From: Enterococcus sp.
Lineage (GTDB): Bacteria > Bacillota > Bacilli > Lactobacillales > Enterococcaceae
DNA length: 43,521 nucleotides
Reading direction: 5' to 3'
Assembly: GCF_022711995.1 (NCBI RefSeq)
Contig: NZ_JALAHI010000050.1
Span: 1-43,521 of the forward strand
The stretch's first letter is position 1. Each line of letters begins with the position of its first letter. The notes beneath the pieces were generated by a model that was given only the letters and a program-made list of their open reading frames with translations, had not been told where the DNA came from and searched no databases. The position numbers and the translations under genes were made by a program. This document shows, piece after piece, positions 1 to 9,552 of this stretch.

Positions 1-2
1 CC

Positions 3-33
3 TATAATAGAATTACGACTAAAAACGTTTGCA
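3..33 (+). promoter_or_regulatory. Probable -10 box plus CcpA (cre)-like operator for the GH35 gene
   Basis: A perfect TATAAT stands at 3-8; its -35 lies outside the window. Directly downstream, at 20-33, is TAAAAACGTTTGCA, a near match to the Gram-positive cre consensus with a palindromic AAACGTTT core. A cre site just after the -10 box usually means carbon catabolite repression by CcpA, which suits a glycosidase gene. A LacI-family local repressor could use the same half-sites. The assignment is from motif shape only. Confidence 0.5.
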
Positions 34-106
34 ATTACGCAACTACATGGGAGGGATAGTCGATCAACACTTGACTATCTGTCTGAGAAGAAAGAGGAGG
101 ACAATG

Positions 107-1561
107 ATGAAACAACGACAGCATTCTCAAAAATTGATATTAGGAGGAGAAGTCCATAATTCCACTGCTTCATCTATCACTTACATGGAGGAAAAAGTAT
201 GGGATAAGATTGACAAAGTCGCAATCAATACCCTTTTGATACCTATTTATTGGGAGCTGATCGAACCAGAGCCTAATCAATTTGATTTTTCATTAATTGA
301 TTCCCATTTAGAAAATGCCGCTGAGAAGAAAATCGATGTGATTTTTTTGTGGTTTGGCCTTTGGAAGAATGGTTTATCCACGTATGTTCCTGAATGGATC
401 AAAACGGATCCCAAATATTTTCGCATAGAGGATAGCGCCGGAAACAAGATGAATAGTTATAGTCCGCTATGTCAAGATGTGATAGCACAGGCTCAATCAG
501 CCTTTGCCGCCATCTGCGACTATTTGGGAAGTCATCCTTTGCGGGCCTCCATCAGAATGGTGCAGATTGAAAACGAGATTGGTAGTCTTGGCACTAGTCG
601 TGATCATTCGTCAGCAGCAGAAAAAGTCTATCAGATGGCGTTGCCGCAAGAAATCAGAAACCTCTATCCCGGAGCTAAACAATGGTCAGAAGTCCCCTCT
701 GGAGATGAAGTGTTTATGGCCTATCATTATGCCGCAGCAATCCAAGACTATGCAAAAATTGCAAGAAAACGTTTAGCGTTGCCGTTATTTACGAATGTAT
801 GGCTCAAAAAGCCAGACAGACAGCCGGGAGAATATCCCAGTGGTGGCGCTGTATCCACCACTTGGCAAATTTGGAAAGTTATTGCCTCGCAGTTGGATTT
901 TATTGCACCAGATATTTACGAAGAAGAAATCAAACCGATCATCGCGGAATATGGGAATGATCAGCCGTTGTTGATTCCGGAAACCCGAATTGACAAAAGA
1001 TATATTTCGAATCTATTTTATGCTTTTGGTCAAGGAGCAATCGGCTATTCACCTTTTGGTATCGAAGATCTTCTAACGGATGATACTAGTCAGGATTACC
1101 GCTTTTTATCCCAGTTAGGTTTAGCAAAAGACGCCTTTGATTCTTCCGGTACACTGCCTCATTTAAACCAAGGGTATCGAATCATTGCTGCTCTTGAGCC
1201 AGTGTTGCAAGATCAGGAAGCTCAGATCTTTTCATTTAAAAAAGAAGGGTCTCAGAACCAAATTGTGTATGAAAATGGGCAGGATCGCTGGGTAATCAAA
1301 TTATTTTCTCGAGACAAAATGATCAATTCCGCAGGTCTGATCATTAAACACAAAGAATATTACTATATCACCGGTGCTAATTTCGCATTGGATCTGCAAG
1401 CGCAGCAGGGTTCTAATCCCGTAGGTATCCTTTCTTTAGAAGAGGGGATTCTACAAGATGGGCAATGGCGGACAAATCGTCGCCTGAATGGGGATGAAGC
1501 CTATTTTCCATTTATCGGTGAAGATTTTAAAATTTTGCGCATGCGATTGTATTCTTATTAA
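107..1561 (+). CDS. GH35-type beta-galactosidase-like glycoside hydrolase (DUF5597 family)
   Basis: A TIM-barrel glycosidase of 484 residues. The N-terminal part carries the GGEVHNS and IYWELIEP strands typical of clan GH-A. The acid/base glutamate is in IENEIG (codon at 575-577) and the likely nucleophile in LLIPET (codon at 980-982), the arrangement of GH35 enzymes with a C-terminal DUF5597 domain. There is no signal peptide, so it should be cytoplasmic and act on imported oligosaccharides. AGGAGG at 95-100 lies 6 nt before the ATG at 107; the ATG at 104 is the alternative, and codons further upstream have no ribosome site. The upstream cre-like box suggests catabolite repression. The exact sugar is unknown; beta-galactoside is inferred from the family. 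Its neighbours upstream are outside the window. Confidence 0.8.
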   Translation: MKQRQHSQKLILGGEVHNSTASSITYMEEKVWDKIDKVAINTLLIPIYWELIEPEPNQFDFSLIDSHLENAAEKKIDVIFLWFGLWKNGLSTYVPEWIKTDPKYFRIEDSAGNKMNSYSPLCQDVIAQAQSAFAAICDYLGSHPLRASIRMVQIENEIGSLGTSRDHSSAAEKVYQMALPQEIRNLYPGAKQWSEVPSGDEVFMAYHYAAAIQDYAKIARKRLALPLFTNVWLKKPDRQPGEYPSGGAVSTTWQIWKVIASQLDFIAPDIYEEEIKPIIAEYGNDQPLLIPETRIDKRYISNLFYAFGQGAIGYSPFGIEDLLTDDTSQDYRFLSQLGLAKDAFDSSGTLPHLNQGYRIIAALEPVLQDQEAQIFSFKKEGSQNQIVYENGQDRWVIKLFSRDKMINSAGLIIKHKEYYYITGANFALDLQAQQGSNPVGILSLEEGILQDGQWRTNRRLNGDEAYFPFIGEDFKILRMRLYSY

Positions 1562-1576
1562 CGGATAGCAGTGAGA

Positions 1577-1603
1577 TCTGCTTCTAACTGCTTTTAAAGC
1601 AGA
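1577..1603 (+). terminator. Weak hairpin between the GH35 gene and hemW
   Basis: TCTGCTT at 1577-1583 can pair with AAGCAGA at 1597-1603, and the smaller palindrome CTGCTTTTAAAGCAG lies at 1588-1602. No U-run follows, so this is at best a weak terminator or an mRNA-end structure. It is the only structure I see after the glycosidase stop codon. Confidence 0.3.
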
Positions 1604-1727
1604 GGCGTTTCGAGATAATCTTACTTATGATAGAATGGGGAGCGGATATACCTCGGATCAGGTTCATTTGCTGCGAGTCGTATTTATGCAGTTGAACGTT
1701 GATTTGATCTCTGAAAGGAATAAAAAA

Positions 1728-2906
1728 ATGCAAACCATGAATAAGATTCCAATCAATACACTTCCCACCAGTACTTCTGCCTATATTCACATTCCATTCT
1801 GTGAACATATCTGCTATTACTGTGACTTTAATAAAGTTTTTTTAGAAGGGCAACCGGTAGATGAATACATCGACTGTTTGCTGAAAGAAATCGAATTGAC
1901 GGTAAGCAAGCAGCCGATCACTACTTGTGAAACGATTTATATTGGTGGCGGAACGCCAACTTCTCTTTCCGCTGCACAGCTAGATCGTCTGATTACGGGC
2001 GTGCATGAATTGCTGCCTACCCAAACAACCAAAGAATTTACGGTAGAGGCAAATCCCGGAGATTTAACCGAGGATAAACTGCTGGTCTTGAAAAATCTGG
2101 GCATTGATCGGTTGTCTATGGGGGTGCAGACTTTTGATAACCGCTTGTTGAAGAAAATTGGCCGCAAACACACGGCAGAGGATGTCTATCAAACGATCCG
2201 TTTGTTGGATAAACATGATTTTCAAAATATTACGATCGATCTGATTTATGCGTTACCTGGACAAACGATGGAAAGTTTTCGGGATACATTGACACGTGCT
2301 ATCGACTTAGGGTTGCCTCACTATGCTATGTATTCGCTGATTTTAGAGAATAAAACAATGTTCATGAATTGGGTAAGGCAAGGAAAAATGGAACTGCCTT
2401 CTCAAGAATCTGAGACGCAGATGTTTGAAGAAGCAATCACTGCCATGGCTAAAGCTGGCTTGTCGCAATATGAAATCAGCAACTTTGCCCGGCCAGGTTA
2501 TGAGTCTCAGCACAATCTTGTTTATTGGAATAATGAACACTATTACGGCTTTGGCGCAGGAGCGAGTGGTTATATCGGACAGACGAGATACAAAAACTTT
2601 GGACCGATCCAGCACTATCTGCGTCCGTTGAGGGAAGGACAGCTGCCGATCCATGAAACAGAGTCGTTAACGACCAGCAACCAAATGGAAGAAGAAATGT
2701 TTCTTGGGTTACGAAAAAAACAAGGTGTATCAAAAGCTATTTTTGCAGAAAAATTTGCTTGTTCCTTTGATTCCATCTATGGTGATGTCGTCAATCAGCT
2801 TGCGCAAAAAGGCTGGCTTGTTTCAGAAGAAGAGCGTGTGTATTTAACAAAAGCAGGAATGTTTATCGGCAATGATGTCTTTGAAAAATTTTTATTGAGT
2901 GAATGA
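1728..2906 (+). CDS. hemW: Radical SAM heme chaperone HemW (formerly called oxygen-independent coproporphyrinogen oxidase-like)
   Basis: A protein of 392 residues, normal for HemW. The radical-SAM cluster motif CxxxCxxC is at Cys25, Cys29 and Cys32 (CEHICYYCDF), followed by the YIGGGTPT glycine-rich SAM-binding segment. HemW binds heme and is thought to hand it to respiratory enzymes; it lacks the extra N-terminal features of true HemN. In lactic acid bacteria without heme synthesis it may serve acquired heme, which is inference here. The start at 1728 is chosen because AAAGGA lies 8 nt upstream; the longer open frame back to 1635 has no ribosome site. In many Firmicutes hemW sits just before hrcA-grpE-dnaK, as it does here. 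A strong terminator at 3048 separates the two units. Confidence 0.9.
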   Translation: MQTMNKIPINTLPTSTSAYIHIPFCEHICYYCDFNKVFLEGQPVDEYIDCLLKEIELTVSKQPITTCETIYIGGGTPTSLSAAQLDRLITGVHELLPTQTTKEFTVEANPGDLTEDKLLVLKNLGIDRLSMGVQTFDNRLLKKIGRKHTAEDVYQTIRLLDKHDFQNITIDLIYALPGQTMESFRDTLTRAIDLGLPHYAMYSLILENKTMFMNWVRQGKMELPSQESETQMFEEAITAMAKAGLSQYEISNFARPGYESQHNLVYWNNEHYYGFGAGASGYIGQTRYKNFGPIQHYLRPLREGQLPIHETESLTTSNQMEEEMFLGLRKKQGVSKAIFAEKFACSFDSIYGDVVNQLAQKGWLVSEEERVYLTKAGMFIGNDVFEKFLLSE

Positions 2907-3047
2907 ACGGTTATCGAAAGTGTGTCTGTGATAGAAGTGATGCGCTTCAAGAAATAAGCGAAGATTTCCAGAAATTATTTCTTGTTTTTCATGACATTTT
3001 GGTTTGATAGCGAAGGGAATACTGCTGATTAGTTGTTCTAGCAAGGC

Positions 3048-3083
3048 GCTGTGACAAGACTTTTGTCACAGCTTTTTGTTTTT
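3048..3083 (+). terminator. Intrinsic terminator after hemW
   Basis: A perfect 10-bp stem, GCTGTGACAA (3048-3057) with TTGTCACAGC (3063-3072), has a 5-nt loop and is followed by TTTTTGTTTTT. The stretch 2907-3047 between hemW and this hairpin holds nothing I can identify. Confidence 0.9.
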
Positions 3084-3102
3084 CACCGATAAAAATGGGC
3101 GA

Positions 3103-3129
3103 TTAGCACTCTCCATATAAGAGTGCTAA
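3103..3129 (+). promoter_or_regulatory. CIRCE element 1 (HrcA operator)
   Basis: TTAGCACTC, 9 nt, GAGTGCTAA: a perfect CIRCE inverted repeat. It lies upstream of the -35 box of the hrcA promoter. HrcA dimers bind CIRCE and are released on heat shock, when GroEL is titrated away. Confidence 0.97.
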
Positions 3130-3146
3130 AAATGTGTGTCAAATTC

Positions 3147-3174
3147 TTGACATTCGTAAGAAATATGGTATATT
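3147..3174 (+). promoter_or_regulatory. Sigma-A promoter of hrcA-grpE-dnaK
   Basis: TTGACA at 3147-3152 and TATATT at 3169-3174, spaced 16 bp. The start point should fall near 3181, immediately before the second CIRCE, so repressor binding would block the polymerase. Confidence 0.85.
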
Positions 3175-3184
3175 AATAATCGTG

Positions 3185-3211
3185 TTAGCACTTAATGAGA
3201 AAGAGTGCTAA
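3185..3211 (+). promoter_or_regulatory. CIRCE element 2 (HrcA operator)
   Basis: TTAGCACTT, 9 nt, GAGTGCTAA: one base off the perfect repeat. It overlaps the expected 5' end of the mRNA and ends just before the hrcA ribosome site GGAGGAG (3213-3219). Two CIRCE copies flanking one promoter suggest tight cooperative repression. Confidence 0.95.
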
Positions 3212-3227
3212 CGGAGGAGTGGATAAG

Positions 3228-4271
3228 ATGTTGACACAACGACAACAAACTATTTTACACCTCATCATCCAAAATTATACGGATACTGGTCAGCCTACGG
3301 GCTCCAAACGATTGATGGAGGATGGGGTTGAAGCAAGTTCGGCTACCATCCGCAATGAGATGAAGGCCTTAGAAGAAGCGGGTCTCTTATTGAAGACACA
3401 TTCCTCTTCTGGACGTGTTCCTTCAATGGCTGGTTACCGCTATTATGTTGATCACTTATTAAAACCATCAAAAGTCAATCAAAATGAGATCAAAGCGATT
3501 CGCCATTCCTTTGGGAAAGAGTTTCATGAGATCAACGAAATTATTAAGCAATCTGCGACGATCTTGTCCAATCTTACTAGCTATACTGCATTGTCCCTTG
3601 GACCGGATGTAAAAGAACGGAAATTGACTGGCTTTCGGATCGTTCCTTTGAATGCGCGGCAAATCATTGCGATCATTGTTACGGATAAAGGCAATGTTGA
3701 AAATCAAGTTTTCTCATTACCTTCATCGATGGATAGTAGCGATTTAGAAAAGATGGTTCGGATCATCAATGAAAAATTAGTGGGGGAACCCCTCATGACG
3801 GTCTATCATCGATTGCGAACAGAGATTCCGATGATTTTGCACAAGTATTTTCAAACGACAGAAGGAATCATTGATTTATTCGATGATATGCTGAGTCATC
3901 TCTTTGAAGAGAAAGTTTATGTTGGCGGACGAATGAATCTGTTGGATTTTGAAGCAAGTCAAGATGTGCGTCAATTCAAATCGATGTACTCTTTCATGAA
4001 AAATGCAGAGGAACTTACGCAATTGTTGGCACCAAGAGATTCAGCGATTCAAATCCGAATCGGTCAGGAACTCGGGAACGAGTTACTTCAAAATATGAGT
4101 TTGATTCAGGCGAGCTATGACATTGAAGGTCATGGTCAAGGAACGATTGCGTTATTAGGTCCTTCCAGTATGCCTTATTCACGAATGTTTGGACTGATGG
4201 ATGCCTTTCGAAGAGAGTTAGCAATGACATTGGCTGATTACTATCGCACACTAGATGCAAGCAGTGAATGA
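3228..4271 (+). CDS. hrcA: Heat-inducible transcription repressor HrcA
   Basis: A protein of 347 residues, the usual HrcA length. The N-terminal winged helix includes LTQRQQTILHLIIQNY and the SSATIRNEM recognition region; the GAF-like dimerisation domain follows. HrcA represses class I heat-shock genes by binding CIRCE, of which two copies lie just upstream, so the operon is autoregulated. The ATG at 3228 has GGAGGAG 8 nt before it; an in-frame start at 3195 would lie inside CIRCE 2 and is rejected. It is followed after a short gap by grpE. Confidence 0.96.
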   Translation: MLTQRQQTILHLIIQNYTDTGQPTGSKRLMEDGVEASSATIRNEMKALEEAGLLLKTHSSSGRVPSMAGYRYYVDHLLKPSKVNQNEIKAIRHSFGKEFHEINEIIKQSATILSNLTSYTALSLGPDVKERKLTGFRIVPLNARQIIAIIVTDKGNVENQVFSLPSSMDSSDLEKMVRIINEKLVGEPLMTVYHRLRTEIPMILHKYFQTTEGIIDLFDDMLSHLFEEKVYVGGRMNLLDFEASQDVRQFKSMYSFMKNAEELTQLLAPRDSAIQIRIGQELGNELLQNMSLIQASYDIEGHGQGTIALLGPSSMPYSRMFGLMDAFRRELAMTLADYYRTLDASSE

Positions 4272-4306
4272 TCAAATAAGTGAATTATAGAAGGGATGGT
4301 AAGCAA

Positions 4307-4873
4307 GTGTCAGAAAAAGAAGAACAGTTAGAAAAAGATTTAGAAACAACTGAAGAACCTCTGACAGAACCGTCAGAAGAAGCGATCGATGATGCTGGTC
4401 TATCAGAAGCAGAAGTAGAAAAAAGCGAAATCGATCTCTTAAAAGAAAAAAACAATGAATTAGAAGACCAATTTCTGCGAGCACGAGCGGAAATCGCTAA
4501 TATTACAGCTAGAAACCGTAATGAACGCGAGTTGTTGCAGAAGTATCGTTCACAAGATTTAGGCAAAAAACTATTGCCGGCGATCGATAACTTGGAACGG
4601 GCGATGGCAGCAGATGTGGACAAAGACCAAGCGGCTAACTTGAAAAAAGGTGTCGAAATGGTTCTAGAAAGTTTACGTCAAGCGTTGAAAGAAGAAGGAA
4701 TTGAAGAAATCCCTGCTGAAGGAGAACCTTTTGATCCAAATCTTCACCAAGCGGTACAAACCGTGCCTGCCACAGAAGATGTGCCTGCAGATACGATCGT
4801 GACAGTCTTGCAAAAAGGCTATAAGCTACATGATCGTGTCTTACGTGCTAGTATGGTTATCGTAGCACAATAA
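4307..4873 (+). CDS. grpE: Nucleotide exchange factor GrpE
   Basis: A protein of 188 residues. The acidic N-terminus leads into a long coiled coil (about residues 45-100) and a C-terminal beta-domain with the family signature around [13 protein letters not shown]. GrpE speeds ADP release from DnaK. I place the start at GTG 4307 (VSEKEEQ), with AAGGGA 10 nt upstream; the GTG at 4280 is in frame but has no ribosome site. It is the second gene of the CIRCE operon. Confidence 0.94.
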   Translation: MSEKEEQLEKDLETTEEPLTEPSEEAIDDAGLSEAEVEKSEIDLLKEKNNELEDQFLRARAEIANITARNRNERELLQKYRSQDLGKKLLPAIDNLERAMAADVDKDQAANLKKGVEMVLESLRQALKEEGIEEIPAEGEPFDPNLHQAVQTVPATEDVPADTIVTVLQKGYKLHDRVLRASMVIVAQ

Positions 4874-4888
4874 ATAAAAAGACGATGA

Positions 4889-6739
<1,851 letters not shown>

Positions 6740-6750
6740 TCGCTGTTTGT

Positions 6751-6784
6751 GAAAAAGCCAAAGTCACCACTTTGGCTTTTTCTT
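6751..6784 (+). terminator. Intrinsic terminator after dnaK
   Basis: A perfect 13-bp stem, GAAAAAGCCAAAG (6751-6763) with CTTTGGCTTTTTC (6770-6782), with a 6-nt loop. The A-run/T-run arms supply the U-tract. It separates the CIRCE operon from dnaJ, although read-through cannot be excluded. Confidence 0.9.
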
Positions 6785-6822
6785 ATGAATTTCTGAAACG
6801 TATTTTTCTGAAGCAAATTATA

Positions 6823-6831
6823 TGCTAAAAT
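6823..6831 (+). promoter_or_regulatory. Possible extended -10 promoter for dnaJ
   Basis: TGCTAAAAT is an extended -10 element (TGn plus TAAAAT). Only a poor -35 (about 6803-6808) can be seen. No CIRCE repeat lies here, so this promoter would give dnaJ expression independent of HrcA. Confidence 0.45.
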
Positions 6832-6865
6832 ACGAGGGACGCAAGAAAATAGTGGAGGGAAGCCA

Positions 6866-8032
6866 ATGGCAGACAAAAGAGATTATTATGAGGTCTTAGG
6901 TCTACAAAAAGGGGCTTCGGATGACGAAATAAAAAAAGCATATCGGAAGCTTTCCAAAAAGTATCATCCAGACATCAATAAAGAACCTGATGCAGAAGCA
7001 AAATTCAAAGAAATTTCTGAAGCATACGAAATACTGAGCGATCCTCAAAAACGCGCTGCCTATGATCAGTATGGCCACGCTGGAACAGATCCAAACTACG
7101 GTGGTGGTTATGGCGGCGGCTTTGGCGGCTTTAACGGTGGAGGATTCTCCGGCGGCGGTTTTGGTGGTTTTGAAGACATCTTTGAATCTTTCTTCGGTGG
7201 CGGTGGCAGAACAGCGAATCCGAATGCTCCGCGACAAGGAGCTGACTTGCAATATGCTGTCGATCTTTCTTTCGAAGAAGCGATTTTTGGTGTGGAAAAA
7301 AATATCCAGTATAACCGCGAAGAAACCTGTCATACCTGTGGCGGGAATGGGGCAAAACCCGGCACGCAACCTGAGACCTGTCATAAATGTCATGGCTCAG
7401 GTACGATCAATGTGGAACGTCAAACACCCCTTGGTCGTGTCATGAGTCGTCAAACCTGTGATGTATGTCACGGTACAGGGAAAGAAATCAAAGAACCTTG
7501 TACAACTTGTCATGGAACAGGTCATGAAAAGAAAAAACACAGTGTGAAAGTCAATGTACCTGCTGGTGTGGAAGATGGCCAACAAATGCGCTTATCCGGC
7601 CAAGGAGAAGCCGGCAGCAACGGTGGACCTTACGGCGATCTATATGTCGTTTTCCGTGTTGAGGAAAGTGACATCTTTGACCGTGATGGCTCCGAGATTT
7701 ATTACGAATTACCACTGAACTTTGTTCAAGCCGCTTTAGGTGACGAGGTCAATGTTCCGACTGTTCATGGAAATGTCAAATTGAAGATTCCGGCTGGTAC
7801 TCAAACTGGCACGAACTTCCGTCTAAGAGGCAAAGGTGCTCCGAAATTACGGGGCAATGGCAATGGCGACCAACAAGTCAAAGTCAAGTTGATCACACCG
7901 AAGAATTTGAACGAAGAACAAAAAGAAGCGTTACGGGCCTATGCAAAAGCTAGTGGTCATGTAACGACTGAGCAACAACCCGAAGGTTTTTTTGACAAAA
8001 TGAAAGATGCCTTTGGTGGCAAGAAAAAATAA
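6866..8032 (+). CDS. dnaJ: Chaperone DnaJ (Hsp40)
   Basis: A class I J-protein of 388 residues. The J-domain carries HPD at residues 34-36 and is followed by a Gly/Phe-rich linker. The zinc-binding region has four CxxCxGxG repeats ([32 protein letters not shown]), then the C-terminal substrate-binding domains. It stimulates DnaK ATPase and delivers clients. GTGGAGGG lies upstream of the ATG. It is separated from dnaK by a terminator and a possible own promoter. No clear terminator follows. Confidence 0.98.
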   Translation: MADKRDYYEVLGLQKGASDDEIKKAYRKLSKKYHPDINKEPDAEAKFKEISEAYEILSDPQKRAAYDQYGHAGTDPNYGGGYGGGFGGFNGGGFSGGGFGGFEDIFESFFGGGGRTANPNAPRQGADLQYAVDLSFEEAIFGVEKNIQYNREETCHTCGGNGAKPGTQPETCHKCHGSGTINVERQTPLGRVMSRQTCDVCHGTGKEIKEPCTTCHGTGHEKKKHSVKVNVPAGVEDGQQMRLSGQGEAGSNGGPYGDLYVVFRVEESDIFDRDGSEIYYELPLNFVQAALGDEVNVPTVHGNVKLKIPAGTQTGTNFRLRGKGAPKLRGNGNGDQQVKVKLITPKNLNEEQKEALRAYAKASGHVTTEQQPEGFFDKMKDAFGGKKK

Positions 8033-8195
8033 AGAATGATGGGTCTTTGACATAAGTTTTTCAATTGATTATCCGTAGGCGGCTAGTATTTCTCGGCTTT
8101 GTATCTCCCTTTGAGAGTGCAGGGGAAAGGAGTACCTCGCCTGCGGAAATTCCAGTTGTTCCTTCTGTCGGAGACTCGTTCTTTTTTACTGATAC

Positions 8196-8213
8196 TTGTG
8201 ATTTTATTCACAA
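8196..8213 (+). promoter_or_regulatory. Rex-type operator (and probable promoter) of gldA
   Basis: TTGTGA, 6 nt, TCACAA is a perfect inverted repeat that matches the Rex consensus of Gram-positive bacteria. It contains an extended -10 (TGATTTTAT, 8199-8207), so a bound repressor would cover the promoter. The start would lie near 8214, just before the ribosome site GAAGGAG. Rex senses the NADH/NAD ratio, which fits an NAD-dependent dehydrogenase. The stretch 8033-8195 has a TTGACA at 8047 and small hairpins but no riboswitch that I recognise. Confidence 0.7.
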
Positions 8214-8239
8214 TAAAAAGATCGAAAGAAGGAGATTTC

Positions 8240-9343
8240 GTGGAAAAAATATTTGTCAGTCCGCAACGGTATATCCAAGGAGAAAACTTATTAAAAAACG
8301 GATTGCATCATATCGTTTCGCTAGGAAGCAAATTGTTGCTGCTTACGGATCCTTTTGTCTGGAAGATCGCTGGTCAAGAACTAGCGGAGGATTTAGCCCA
8401 CCAGGGAGTCCTAGTTAGTGTCAATTTCAGTGGCGAATCTTCACAGGAAGAAATCACGCGAATCGTCAAAGAGGAAAGTGCAGGAATCGAAGCAGTAGTT
8501 GCGCTTGGTGGTGGAAAGGTGATTGATACCGGTAAAGCAGTGGCTCATTTGTTAAAGGTAGCGATTGCAGTTGTCCCTTCAGTTGCCTCGACTGACGCCC
8601 CGACTTCTTCCATTTCGGTTCTTTATTCAGCGGAAGGAAAATTTGAACAGTATCATTTTTATCCCAAGAATCCAGAGTTGGTCTTGGTTGATACCGCTCT
8701 AATAGTCAAAGCACCTGCAAAATTATTAACTTTTGGTATCGCAGATGGATTGGCGACATATGTTGAAGCTAGAGCAGTGGCTAAAAGTGGCGCTCAGAAT
8801 CTCGTGGGCGGACGACCGACTTTAGCTGCTTTGGCGATTGCTGAAAAGTGCGAAGCAGTGCTGTTTGCCAATGGATTGGCAGCGTATCAAGACAATCAAC
8901 AGCAACAAGTGACGGATGCCTTCGATCAAGTTGTCGAAGCAAATACTCTCTTGAGCGGACTGGGCTTTGAAAGTGGCGGACTAGCAGCAGCCCATGCGAT
9001 CCATAATGGCTTGACAGCCATCACTGGAACATTGCATCAACTTTCCCACGGCGAAAAAATTGCCTATACGACATTGATGCAATTGCTGCTTGAAGAAGAT
9101 ACCCAGGAATTGGATCGCTATATTACGCTATATCAAGCATTGGGATTACCGACAACGCTAGCTGAAATGCGGATGGCTACCCTCAGCGATCAGGAATTAC
9201 TAGCGATCGGTGTCCAAGCGACTATTCCAAATGAAACGATTCATCGAATGCCATTTACGATCACAGCAGAAGAGGTAGCAAAGGCGTTTAAGGCTGTCGA
9301 TGCATATGTCACCCAAAATTTTTCACAAAGAAAAAAAGATTGA
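8240..9343 (+). CDS. gldA: Glycerol dehydrogenase (iron/zinc-dependent, GldA family)
   Basis: A protein of 367 residues. The NAD-binding region contains the GGGK motif (ALGGGKVIDTGKAV) and PSVASTDAPTS. The metal-binding histidines are expected in AAHAIHNGLT and LSHGEKIAY. The family oxidises glycerol to dihydroxyacetone with NAD, or the reverse, often together with a dihydroxyacetone kinase that is not seen here. The start is GTG 8240, with GAAGGAG 5 nt upstream; the frame is open further upstream but without a ribosome site. Rex control is suggested by the operator at 8196. The stop codon overlaps the -35 box of the next promoter, so the two units are packed tightly. A related polyol dehydrogenase activity is possible. 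Confidence 0.88.
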   Translation: MEKIFVSPQRYIQGENLLKNGLHHIVSLGSKLLLLTDPFVWKIAGQELAEDLAHQGVLVSVNFSGESSQEEITRIVKEESAGIEAVVALGGGKVIDTGKAVAHLLKVAIAVVPSVASTDAPTSSISVLYSAEGKFEQYHFYPKNPELVLVDTALIVKAPAKLLTFGIADGLATYVEARAVAKSGAQNLVGGRPTLAALAIAEKCEAVLFANGLAAYQDNQQQQVTDAFDQVVEANTLLSGLGFESGGLAAAHAIHNGLTAITGTLHQLSHGEKIAYTTLMQLLLEEDTQELDRYITLYQALGLPTTLAEMRMATLSDQELLAIGVQATIPNETIHRMPFTITAEEVAKAFKAVDAYVTQNFSQRKKD

Positions 9344-9368
9344 CTTCTATTTTTTCCCGTGCTATTTT
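9340..9368 (+). promoter_or_regulatory. Promoter of the cysteine leader and mccA-mccB-yrrT-luxS
   Basis: TTGACT at 9340-9345, spacing 17, TATTTT at 9363-9368 with an extended TGC just before it. The predicted start near 9375 gives a 5' end about 26 nt before the leader ORF start codon. The -35 overlaps the gldA stop codon. Confidence 0.75.
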
Positions 9369-9400
9369 GTTTACAAGCTTAAAAAGGAGGGAACGTAGAC

Positions 9401-9481
9401 ATGACAAACAACAACTTTGCATTGGAATGTTGTTGTTGTATGGTGCTAAAAAGCAGCATACAGATTTGTCATGCCTATTAA
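9401..9481 (+). CDS. Cysteine-rich leader peptide, 26 residues, with Cys-Cys-Cys-Cys
   Basis: AGGAGG at 9385-9390, then ATG at 9401 after 10 nt. The peptide reads MTNNNFALECCCCMVLKSSI and continues QICHAY. Four consecutive TGT codons occupy 9428-9439 and a fifth Cys codon is at position 23. Cysteine is rare in this proteome, and the next genes make cysteine, so the peptide should sense charged tRNA-Cys rather than work as a protein. Its mRNA is itself highly paired: the start-codon region CATGACAAA (9400-9408) is complementary to TTTGTCATG (9465-9473). A coincidental ORF in a structured RNA is the alternative, but SD, spacing, Cys run and gene context agree. Confidence 0.78.
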   Translation: MTNNNFALECCCCMVLKSSIQICHAY

Positions 9482-9552
9482 TCGTTCCTTCATCTGGATA
9501 AATCACTCTAAGGGTCTTTTTCATCAAGGAAGGGTCTTAGAGTCATTCTCTA

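Noticed and set aside
8033-8195. Possible riboswitch or T-box upstream of gldA (TTGACA at 8047, GCAGG/CCTGC hairpin)
   Set aside because: No T-box sequence or known riboswitch core is present, and the probable gldA promoter lies downstream, in the Rex box.
8065-8418. Open frames overlapping the gldA start
   Set aside because: No ribosome site, and the composition is unlike neighbouring genes.
9309-9527. Minus-strand 72-codon frame over the cysteine leader
   Set aside because: It has no minus-strand promoter or ribosome site. The plus-strand leader ORF explains the region.
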